A stretch of 8,369 nt of DNA, taken from NCBI GenBank assembly GCA_031285815.1, contig JAITVM010000158.1, forward strand, positions 1-8,369, given 5' to 3'. Position numbers and translations under genes: made by a program. The stretch's first letter is position 1. Every line of letters begins with the position of its first letter. The notes under the pieces are model-generated. The model did not search any database, was not told the DNA's origin, and saw nothing but the letters and a program-made list of their open reading frames with translations. This document shows positions 1 through 5,364 of this stretch, piece after piece. The DNA is from Clostridiales bacterium (GTDB lineage: Bacteria; Bacillota; Clostridia; Lachnospirales; JAITVM01).

Positions 1-30
1 GAAAACCCCTTTTATCCATAAACTACGTAT

Positions 31-59
31 TTGACAAGATAATAACTATATGCTACAGT
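31..59 (+). promoter_or_regulatory. sigma-A-type promoter, extended -10, upstream of the MutS2-like gene
   Basis: A perfect -35 box TTGACA (31-36) is followed, after exactly 17 bases, by TACAGT (54-59), which matches TATAAT at four of six positions. The TG of an extended -10 sits directly upstream (TGC, 51-53). Transcription would start near 66, giving a leader of about 230 nt before the MutS2-like ATG. Box matches and spacing are seen directly; the promoter function is inferred. It could equally drive a separate small RNA ending at the T run at 204-210. Confidence 0.65.
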
Positions 60-97
60 ATTTACATCAAAAAATAAATTTTGGGTGGAGTGTCTTA

Positions 98-210
98 ATG
101 TCGGTAAGTCGATAAGGTAAACGGTTTGGAATGTACCACAAAAAGTAAGGAAATCCTTGCTTTTGTTTGTGTACCCAAAACTGCCTATCGAAGTTAGCCG
201 ATGTTTTTTT
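98..210 (+). ncRNA. long imperfect rod-shaped leader RNA or small RNA ending in a T run
   Basis: Bases 101-201 form a long imperfect inverted repeat. The pairings, from outside inward, are TCGG (101-104) with CCGA (198-201), TAA (105-107) with TTA (194-196), TCGATA (109-114) with TATCGA (186-191), GG (116-117) with CC (184-185), GTTT/GG (124-129) with CC/AAAC (175-181), GTAC (133-136) with GTAC (171-174), ACA (138-140) with TGT (168-170), and AAAAGTAAGG (141-150) with CCTTGCTTTT (155-164, one G-U pair). An AAAT tetraloop caps the structure. The outermost stem is followed within two bases by seven T residues (204-210), so the RNA may end there. It lies downstream of a good promoter and upstream of the MutS2-like gene. 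No protein is evident; two tiny ATG frames (98-115 and 131-148) are only five codons each. It may be an attenuator, a stand-alone small RNA, or a palindromic repeat element. I could not match it to a known RNA family. Confidence 0.4.
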
Positions 211-225
211 ATGCGGTTTTTTCGT

Positions 226-253
226 GCGTGGCGGATGCTGCGCTTTTTTATTT
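226..253 (+). terminator. terminator-like hairpin (possible attenuator) 46 nt before the MutS2-like start
   Basis: GCGTGGC (226-232) pairs with GCTGCGC (237-243) across a GGAT loop, with two G-U pairs, and is followed directly by TTTTTTATTT (244-253). This is the shape of an intrinsic terminator. It sits between the promoter at 31-59 and the coding start at 299, so it would cut transcription of the gene unless bypassed. I found no convincing competing antiterminator helix, so regulation here is only inferred. Confidence 0.45.
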
Positions 254-298
254 CTAATGGCAGGGGTACTTATTATCCTATGAAAGGGCCAGATTACA

Positions 299-2197
299 AT
301 GAATACCAATTCTTTAGAATTTAATATTATAATAGAAAAACTTAAAACCCACGCATTATCCGAAAATGCACGTGAAGTTTTAAGCAAGCTATCCCCATCC
401 CTAAACGAAGGCAAATGTATTAAATTAATGGCAGAAACAACTGCCGCCAGAAAAATTTTAGACGCCTGCGGCTCGCCGCCCTTGCCTTCTATGAACGGCT
501 TAAGCGATGCCCTTATATTAACAGAGGCAGGCGGTATGTTAACACCGGAACAATTAACTTCCATTGCACAATTTGCCGCATCCTGTAAAAGGGTAGCTTC
601 ATATTTAAACCGCGGCGAATCTGTGGATGGGCTTATTGCATTTTATGGCCGCAGCCTCCCGGACCTAACTGATTTGCGCCTAGAGATAGAAAAATGTGTG
701 CGCGGGGATTCAATTTGCGACGAAGCAAGCGCTTCGCTTAAAGATTTACGCCGCAGGATGGAGAACCTTGAAGGGAATATAAAAGAAAAATTATCGGCGC
801 TGCTAAAGAGCCGCAAAGAATATTTGTCAGACAATTATTATACAACCCGTGGCGGGCGCTATGTATTGCCGGTATTAAGGCAGTTTAAAAACCAAGTAAG
901 CGGCACAGTAGTCGAAGTTTCCGGAACCGGGTCTACTATATTTATAGAACCCTCCGCAGTATCAAAGCTACAGGCAGAATGGTCAATGCTTTCTATTGAA
1001 GAGGATAGCGAGGTACGCCGAATTTTATATACTTTGACGTCTATGGTAGAAAACCATATCGGTTCTATCCGGCTGGGCATGGAAGCCATGGAAATTTTAG
1101 ACGCCTTGTTTGCCAAGGCTAAATTAAGTTTAGAAATGAAAGCCGGGCCAGCCCAGATCGGTACAGGGCGTAGGGTAATAATTAAACAAGGCCGCCACCC
1201 CCTCCTAAGCCCGGAAAATTGTGTGCCCTTAGATTTTATTATGGATGAAGGGGCCTCCGGCGTTATAATCACAGGGCCGAATACCGGCGGCAAAACTGTT
1301 ACTGTTAAAACCGTCGGGCTCCTTTCGCTTATGGCCCAGTGTGGGCTCCATATACCATGCGCAAGCGGCTCTTATATAGCAATGCATGACGGGTACTTTT
1401 GCGATATTGGCGACAGCCAGGATATATCCCAAAACCTTTCCACATTTTCGGGGCATATGTCCAATATAATCCGGATACTTGAAAGCGCCAGCTGCGACAG
1501 CTTAGTAATGCTTGACGAACTCGGCAGCGGCACCGACCCGGCCGAGGGTATGGGTATCGCTATCGCTGTTTTGGAAGAGCTTAAACGGCGTGGCTGCATG
1601 TTCCTTGTAACAACCCACTACCCGCAGGTTAAGGACTGGTCAGAAAACACAGAAGGGGTCCGGAGCGCAAGGATGGCCTTTGATAAAAAAAGCTTGCAGC
1701 CTTTATATTTGTTAGAAATGGGCAAGGCCGGGGAAAGCTGCGCGCTTGATATAGCCAGGCGCCTTGGCTTGGCCGAGCATTTATTATTAAGGGCACAGCG
1801 TGAAGTTTATGGCGGCCATGATAAAATAGAAACTAACCCGCCGGCAATTGCCCACCCAAAAAGTAAATTAGTGCGTTCTGAGCCGGTTAAGGAAACCGCC
1901 GGCCATGGCGGCTTCCAGATGGGTGATAGTGTTACCCTGCTCCCTGGTGGCGAAATCGGGATTGTTTACCGCCCGGCAAATGAAAAAGGCGAAGTAATAG
2001 TCCAGGTTAAGGGCGTTAAATTTATGGTTAAGCATACGCGGCTAAAATTACGTGTCCCGGCGGCGGAGCTATACCCGCCGGATTATGATTTCTCTATAAT
2101 TTTTGATACTGTAGAACAACGCAAGGCCCATAAAAAAATGGGCAAACACCATGACCCAGACTTAATACTCACTTATAACGAAGAAATTTTTAAGTAA
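299..2197 (+). CDS. MutS2-like ATPase lacking the Smr nuclease domain
   Basis: The 632-residue product belongs to the MutS2 branch of the MutS family, DNA-binding ABC-type ATPases. Visible parts are an N-terminal helical core/clamp region (about 1-315), a Walker A motif GPNTGGKT (326-333), the MutS signature region DIGDSQDISQNLSTFSGHM (369-387), a Walker B ending in LDELGSGTDP (D406, E407) and a switch histidine in TTH (438-440). A short KOW-like beta segment follows (about 540-588). Canonical MutS2 is near 780 residues and ends in an Smr endonuclease domain. Here the protein stops instead with a conserved-looking tail, DYDFSIIFDTVEQRKAHKKM (595-614), which I recall from Smr-less MutS paralogues of Firmicutes, so it is probably a genuine subfamily and not a truncation. 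It also lacks the MutS N-terminal mismatch-recognition domain. The ATG is preceded by GAAAGGG (282-288) at 10 nt. Family knowledge suggests binding to branched DNA or a role in stalled-ribosome or recombination control; the exact role of this subtype is unknown to me. Confidence 0.93.
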   Translation: MNTNSLEFNIIIEKLKTHALSENAREVLSKLSPSLNEGKCIKLMAETTAARKILDACGSPPLPSMNGLSDALILTEAGGMLTPEQLTSIAQFAASCKRVASYLNRGESVDGLIAFYGRSLPDLTDLRLEIEKCVRGDSICDEASASLKDLRRRMENLEGNIKEKLSALLKSRKEYLSDNYYTTRGGRYVLPVLRQFKNQVSGTVVEVSGTGSTIFIEPSAVSKLQAEWSMLSIEEDSEVRRILYTLTSMVENHIGSIRLGMEAMEILDALFAKAKLSLEMKAGPAQIGTGRRVIIKQGRHPLLSPENCVPLDFIMDEGASGVIITGPNTGGKTVTVKTVGLLSLMAQCGLHIPCASGSYIAMHDGYFCDIGDSQDISQNLSTFSGHMSNIIRILESASCDSLVMLDELGSGTDPAEGMGIAIAVLEELKRRGCMFLVTTHYPQVKDWSENTEGVRSARMAFDKKSLQPLYLLEMGKAGESCALDIARRLGLAEHLLLRAQREVYGGHDKIETNPPAIAHPKSKLVRSEPVKETAGHGGFQMGDSVTLLPGGEIGIVYRPANEKGEVIVQVKGVKFMVKHTRLKLRVPAAELYPPDYDFSIIFDTVEQRKAHKKMGKHHDPDLILTYNEEIFK

Positions 2198-2199
2198 AG

Positions 2200-2244
2200 A
2201 AAAAACCACCCAGGAATTATTTTTTTAATTCCAGGTGGTTTTTT
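2200..2244. terminator. bidirectional intrinsic terminator between convergent genes
   Basis: AAAAAACCACC (2200-2210) pairs with GGTGGTTTTTT (2234-2244), and GGAATTA (2213-2219) pairs with TAATTCC (2226-2232). The only interruption is a small internal loop (CA against A), and the hairpin loop is T-rich. The stem is flanked by an A run on the left and a T run on the right, so it can act as an intrinsic terminator on both strands. It starts three bases after the MutS2-like stop codon and ends seven bases before the carbonic anhydrase stop codon on the other strand. Confidence 0.9.
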
Positions 2245-2251
2245 CTTTTAC

Positions 2252-2926
2252 CTATTCAAGCCATTCAACTTCGCCAGATTCTAAATTATAATGGGCTTCA
2301 ACTACTTCCGCACCCATTTCATGTATTATTTCATCATTTTTAATTTGAGCAGCAACGCCATTTATATTGTCAAGTATAGCATCATTTAAGTCGCTGCTGC
2401 CGGCTATGGATGTATCGATTGTATCTATAATGCCCTGCAAATTCTCTGGGAATTCGCCGCCTTCAAAAGCCCCGGTTACCGCGCCGCAGCTGCTATGCCC
2501 AACAACAACAACTAAAGGCGTATGTAGATGTTCAACCGCATATTCTATTGAACCTAATGCAGTATCGTCAGCGATATTTCCGGCGTTCCTTATAACAAAA
2601 ATATCACCAAGCTTTTGGTCAAAGTATAGTTCCGGCGGGACCCGGGAGTCAGAGCATGTTACAACAACTGCAAAAGGGCTCTGCCCATCAGAAAGCATCC
2701 CCCTATCTTCAGTGTTAGAATCACGGGACATAGCTTGGTTATTAACAAAACGCTGGTTGCCCTCTTTCAAAAATTGCAAGGCTGTTTGTGCATCGCTAAC
2801 AATTTCTTCGGGCCCATGGATATCTGGGGCGGTTTCTGGGGCAGTAGTTTGTGCAGTGTTACAAGCCGCCAATATAAATAAAATTGAGAATAGCATTATC
2901 ATTTTAGAAACCCGTTTAATTTTCAT
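2252..2926 (-). CDS. beta-class carbonic anhydrase, predicted lipoprotein
   Basis: The product (224 residues from the ATG at 2926; one more if the GTG at 2929 is used) is a beta-carbonic anhydrase, a zinc enzyme that interconverts CO2 and bicarbonate. Numbering from the GTG, the zinc ligands are C92 in TCSDSRVPPE (the CxDxR motif with D94 and R96), H145 and C148 in VGHSSCGAV. The typical FVIRNAGN (111-118) and SIEYAVEHL (127-135) motifs are also present. The N-terminus is a lipoprotein signal: basic KIKRVSK, a hydrophobic stretch MIMLFSILFI, and the lipobox LAAC with C23 as the lipidated residue, followed by a Thr/Pro/Glu-rich linker. It should therefore sit on the outer face of the membrane, whereas most beta-carbonic anhydrases are cytoplasmic. 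The start is uncertain: AAGGG (2929-2933, minus strand) is only two bases from the ATG, unusually close, and overlaps the stop of an upstream small ORF. No metabolic neighbour explains its role; CO2/bicarbonate handling at the cell surface is an inference. Confidence 0.93.
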   Translation of the reverse strand: MKIKRVSKMIMLFSILFILAACNTAQTTAPETAPDIHGPEEIVSDAQTALQFLKEGNQRFVNNQAMSRDSNTEDRGMLSDGQSPFAVVVTCSDSRVPPELYFDQKLGDIFVIRNAGNIADDTALGSIEYAVEHLHTPLVVVVGHSSCGAVTGAFEGGEFPENLQGIIDTIDTSIAGSSDLNDAILDNINGVAAQIKNDEIIHEMGAEVVEAHYNLESGEVEWLE

Positions 2927-2931
2927 CACCC

Positions 2932-3078
2932 TTAAAATAATTTTGGTATAAAAATAAATAATAATTTACGGTTTTTCATATAAGCTAGCCTTAATGCCTC
3001 CCCCACATTAGGATAATATTTGTACTTTGTTGGTTGTACAAATAATTTTCTATTTTTTTCCATGATATATTTTACCAT
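2932..3078 (-). CDS. possible small ORF (48 codons) ending at the carbonic anhydrase start
   Basis: An open frame runs from ATG (3076-3078) to TAA (2932-2934) on the minus strand. It ends five bases before the ATG of the carbonic anhydrase gene, an arrangement that would permit translational coupling and could explain that gene's poorly spaced ribosome binding site. The predicted peptide is very basic and Tyr/Lys-rich, with a hydrophobic C-terminal stretch KLLFIFIPKLF. Internal ATGs occur at codons 6 and 34. The last of these (2977-2979) is preceded by AAGG at nine bases and by GGGGGAGG further up, so a 15-residue leader peptide is an alternative. No family is recognised. The first start has no good ribosome binding site, and an open frame of this size can occur by chance in AT-rich DNA. 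Confidence 0.22.
   Translation of the reverse strand: MVKYIMEKNRKLFVQPTKYKYYPNVGEALRLAYMKNRKLLFIFIPKLF
3013..3041 (-). promoter_or_regulatory. candidate promoter for the carbonic anhydrase gene
   Basis: Reading the minus strand, TTGTAC (3041-3036) is followed after 17 bases by TATTAT (3018-3013), a five-of-six match to the -10 consensus. The -35 matches only its first three bases. Transcription would begin near 3006, about 80 nt before the coding start. The leader could form a small hairpin CCTAATG/CATTAAGG around a G-rich loop. The promoter would lie inside the possible 48-codon ORF, so at most the short 15-codon version of that ORF would be translated from it. Confidence 0.4.
3017..3044. 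promoter_or_regulatory. inverted repeat, 9-bp arms, overlapping the candidate minus-strand promoter
   Basis: TATTTGTAC (3017-3025) and GTACAAATA (3036-3044) are exact reverse complements separated by 10 bases. The repeat covers the -35 and spacer of the candidate carbonic anhydrase promoter, as a repressor or activator operator would. It lacks a T run, so it is unlikely to be a terminator. The binding protein, if any, is unknown; the sequence does not resemble the LacI-type operator at 3233-3250. Confidence 0.4.
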
Positions 3079-3191
3079 GGCTTTTGCTTATTGTAAATAA
3101 ATATACATATCAAGCGCCGCATCTAAATTACAAATCCAATTGCCCATTAACAACTTATGAAAGAAAATTTTTAAAATTTTCCCGAACCCTA
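3079..3191. other. AT-rich intergenic stretch with a short palindrome (3163-3181)
   Basis: This is the remainder of the 336-bp gap between the divergent carbonic anhydrase and lacI genes. The only structure I see is GAAAATTTT-T-AAAATTTTC (3163-3181), a perfect 19-bp palindrome around a single central T, ending about ten bases before the lacI -35 region. It may be an UP-like or bendable A-tract element or a regulator site. No gene is evident in the remainder. Confidence 0.35.
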
Positions 3192-3220
3192 TTTTCTTTT
3201 TTAAAAAAATATTATATAAT
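3192..3220 (+). promoter_or_regulatory. promoter of the lacI-gatD-gatZ-akr cluster
   Basis: A perfect -10 box TATAAT (3215-3220) lies 46 bases before the lacI ATG. The -35 position at 17-base spacing reads TTTTCT (3192-3197), a weak match. A weak -35 in an A/T-tract setting is compatible with an activated or UP-dependent promoter. The start point would fall near 3227, placing the palindromic operator at roughly +7 to +24. Confidence 0.6.
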
Positions 3221-3232
3221 AAAAAAAAGAAT

Positions 3233-3250
3233 GGGTGAACCGGTTCGCCC
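3233..3250. promoter_or_regulatory. LacI-family operator, probably autoregulatory
   Basis: GGGTGAACCGGTTCGCCC is an 18-bp palindrome with a single mismatched pair (T3236 against G3247). The core GAACCGGTTC (3237-3246) has the central CG dyad and AA/TT flanks typical of LacI-family operators. It lies between the -10 box and the GAGGGG ribosome binding site (3254-3259), so a bound repressor would block initiation or early elongation. The adjacent lacI gene is the obvious candidate for the binding protein. I see no second copy of this palindrome in the window. Confidence 0.8.
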
Positions 3251-3265
3251 TATGAGGGGTTAAAA

Positions 3266-4264
3266 ATGTCAACTGTAAGGGATATCCGCAATTTAACAGG
3301 TTTGTCACTGGCTACGATTTCAAAATATTTAAATGGTGGCAATGTTTTGCCAGAAAACAGGGAAGCTATTGATAAGGCGGTAAAAGAATTAAATTACGAG
3401 GTTAATGAAATAGCCAGGATATTAAAAACAAAAAAGACAAAAATTATTGGTGTCTTGATACATGACTTAAACAATGTTTTTGCCGGCAAAATAATTTCCA
3501 CTATACAAGGCTTGTTGCGTCAACAAGGTTATGGTGTATTTATTTGCGACTGTATGGGCAGTAATGAAATAGAGAAAGAAGAAATAATTTTTTTATTGTC
3601 AAAACAAGTAGATGGTATTATTACTTTCCCAACATCAGAAGACCCCACATATTTAGAGCCAGCAAAAAGAAAAGGCATCCCTGTGGTGCTTATAGACCGT
3701 GTTTTCCAGAACCAAGAATATAACAGCGTCACGATAGACAACGAACTAGGCGCAAAGGCGGCAATTCAAAAATTAATCGAATACGGCCACAAAAAAATCG
3801 GCATTATTTGCGGGGATGATAATTTTTACACAGCAAAAGGGCGTTTGAAAGGCTACAATAATGCATTGGCGGAATCGGGGTTAGATACTGTGCCCGGGTA
3901 TGTATTGCGTGGCAAATTAACGGTGGCCCATGGCTATGAATCAATGTGTAAAATTATTTCTATGGGCAATGCCCCCACAGCTGTATTCCTTAGCAACTAT
4001 GAAATCACGCTTGGCGCTATAATAGCGATAAATGAGCTTGGGGTTAATATCCCAAAAAATATTTCTGTAATAGGGTTTGATAATTTAATTTTATCAAATA
4101 TTGTTAAACCTAAATTATGGATGGTTTCACAGCCAATGGAGGATATCGCCATAAGGGCGGCAAAAATTATGCTGAACAACTTGAATTCCGAAACAAATAA
4201 CCATATTGAAATTCTACAAACACAGCTTATTGAGGGCGAATCAATTGCCCATTTAAATAAGTAA
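3266..4264 (+). CDS. LacI-family transcriptional repressor of the sugar/polyol cluster
   Basis: The 332-residue product has normal LacI/GalR length and layout. An N-terminal helix-turn-helix (about 2-24, recognition helix LATISKYLNG at 15-24) is followed by a hinge helix NEIARILKTKKT (47-58), with L53 at the position that usually intercalates in the operator minor groove. A periplasmic-binding-protein-like sugar domain starts at about 60. Typical effector-domain motifs are IDR (143-145), DNELGAKAA (158-166), GRLKGY (192-197) and GFDN (270-273). The gene has a strong ribosome binding site, GAGGGG, six bases before the ATG, and its own promoter and operator just upstream. It leads a co-directional run with gatD-, gatZ- and aldo/keto reductase-like genes, so the likely effector is a polyol, a ketose, or a phosphate ester from their pathway. 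The inducer cannot be read from sequence. Confidence 0.93.
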   Translation: MSTVRDIRNLTGLSLATISKYLNGGNVLPENREAIDKAVKELNYEVNEIARILKTKKTKIIGVLIHDLNNVFAGKIISTIQGLLRQQGYGVFICDCMGSNEIEKEEIIFLLSKQVDGIITFPTSEDPTYLEPAKRKGIPVVLIDRVFQNQEYNSVTIDNELGAKAAIQKLIEYGHKKIGIICGDDNFYTAKGRLKGYNNALAESGLDTVPGYVLRGKLTVAHGYESMCKIISMGNAPTAVFLSNYEITLGAIIAINELGVNIPKNISVIGFDNLILSNIVKPKLWMVSQPMEDIAIRAAKIMLNNLNSETNNHIEILQTQLIEGESIAHLNK

Positions 4265-4306
4265 TAAAAAAGTGGGCAAGCTACATAGCGCCTACAGCGA
4301 AAGGGT

Positions 4307-4320
4307 GAAGGATTAGTTTG
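4307..4320 (+). promoter_or_regulatory. ribosome binding site that fixes a TTG start for gatD
   Basis: GAAGGA (4307-4312) lies five bases before a TTG codon (4318-4320). The codons from this TTG give the MKAAVLY N-terminus expected for the dehydrogenase family, and no in-frame ATG exists near it, so TTG is the start. The 53-nt gap after the lacI stop contains no visible promoter or terminator. Confidence 0.75.
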
Positions 4321-5364
4321 AAGGCAGCAGTTTTATATGCAAATGATGATATAAGGTATGATAATTATAAAGACCCAGAATTAAAGCCAGGCACTATAAA
4401 AGTTAAAGTTCGGGCAACTGGTATTTGCGGAAGCGATATCCCCCGCGTTTTAAATAACGGGGCACATTTTTACCCTGTTGTGCTGGGCCATGAATTTTCT
4501 GGCGATGTAACCGAAATAGGCGAAGGGGTAACTTCTATTAGCGTAGGCGATACCGTTTCCGGTGCGCCGTTAGTCCCATGTATGAAATGCGCGGATTGCC
4601 TAAGCGGCAACTACGCGCTGTGCAAACATTATAGCTTTATTGGCAGCCGCCAGCAAGGGAGCTTCGCTGAATATGTTGTAATACCTGCCGCCAATGCGGT
4701 TAAATATAGCCCAATCATCCCCTATGAACAAGCTGCTATGTTTGAGCCATCTACAGTTGCGCTGCATGGAGTCTTGTGCAATGATTTTCAAGGCGGCGGC
4801 ACAACTGCAGTATTAGGTTGTGGCACGATAGGTATTTTTACTATTCAATGGGCAAAGATTTTTGGCGCAAAAAATATTGTAGCCTTTGATATCGACGACA
4901 GTAGGCTTGAACTTGCAAAACATATGGGTGCAAGCCAAATTATAAATACAGCTAAAGAAGGTTATTTAACCAGTGCCCTTGAATTAACTGAAAATAAAGG
5001 CTACAACTATGTTTTTGAAGCTGCCGGCCACCCTGCAACTATGCATGCGGCATTTGAATTAGCTTCCAATAAATCTAAGGTCTGCTTTATTGGCACACCG
5101 CATACCCCCATAACCTTTACTCAAAAAGAGTGGGAAAATATGAACCGCAAGGAATTTAAATTAACCGGGAGCTGGATGAGCTATTCGGCCCCTTTCCCGG
5201 GGAAGGAATGGGAGCTTACAGCCCACTATTTCTCAACCGGCCAATTAAAATTCGACCCAAGGTTTATTTTTAAACAGTACCCTTTATCACAAGTGAAAGA
5301 AGCCTTTGATTTATTTAAAGACCCTAAAAATGTTAAAGGAAAGGTGATGTTATTCAATGAATAA
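4318..5364 (+). CDS. gatD: zinc-dependent polyol dehydrogenase, galactitol-1-phosphate 5-dehydrogenase type
   Basis: The 348-residue product is a medium-chain zinc dehydrogenase. Catalytic zinc ligands are C37, H58, E59 and E143. The structural zinc cluster is C88, C91, C94 and C102. The NAD-binding Rossmann motif is GCGTIG (167-172), and D191 at the end of the second beta strand favours NAD over NADP. The stretches CGSDIPRVLNNGAHFYPVVL (37-56) and GHEFSG (57-62), the FIGSR motif (107-111), and a GSWMSYSAPFPGKEWE stretch near the C-terminus closely resemble what I recall of E. coli GatD, which oxidises galactitol 1-phosphate to D-tagatose 6-phosphate. Assignment to this branch is firm; whether the substrate is phosphorylated is not, since no galactitol PTS is in the window and related PF00107 enzymes oxidise free polyols such as D-altritol. 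The gene overlaps the next by eight bases, and its last codons carry that gene's ribosome binding site. Confidence 0.9.
   Translation: MKAAVLYANDDIRYDNYKDPELKPGTIKVKVRATGICGSDIPRVLNNGAHFYPVVLGHEFSGDVTEIGEGVTSISVGDTVSGAPLVPCMKCADCLSGNYALCKHYSFIGSRQQGSFAEYVVIPAANAVKYSPIIPYEQAAMFEPSTVALHGVLCNDFQGGGTTAVLGCGTIGIFTIQWAKIFGAKNIVAFDIDDSRLELAKHMGASQIINTAKEGYLTSALELTENKGYNYVFEAAGHPATMHAAFELASNKSKVCFIGTPHTPITFTQKEWENMNRKEFKLTGSWMSYSAPFPGKEWELTAHYFSTGQLKFDPRFIFKQYPLSQVKEAFDLFKDPKNVKGKVMLFNE

Noticed and set aside
83..90. GGGTGGAG, resembling part of the T-box signature
   Set aside because: It lies near the 5' end and far from the terminator-like stems, the rest of the T-box motif is absent, and the downstream gene is not an aminoacyl-tRNA or amino acid gene.
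248..276. Possible second promoter with TATTAT (271-276) just before the MutS2-like gene
   Set aside because: No acceptable -35 box is present, and the start point would fall on the ribosome binding site.
67..564. Minus-strand open frame of 165 codons across the leader and the start of the MutS2-like gene
   Set aside because: It is antisense to a well-supported gene and runs through the structured leader; it shows no recognisable domain.
2367..2951. Plus-strand open frame of 194 codons opposite the carbonic anhydrase
   Set aside because: It is fully antisense to a gene with all catalytic motifs, and its low-complexity Ser/Thr-rich composition is typical of a shadow frame.
3060..3080. CCATG and CATGG inverted pair
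   Set aside because: The arms are only 5 bp with an 11-base spacer, below what can be told from chance.
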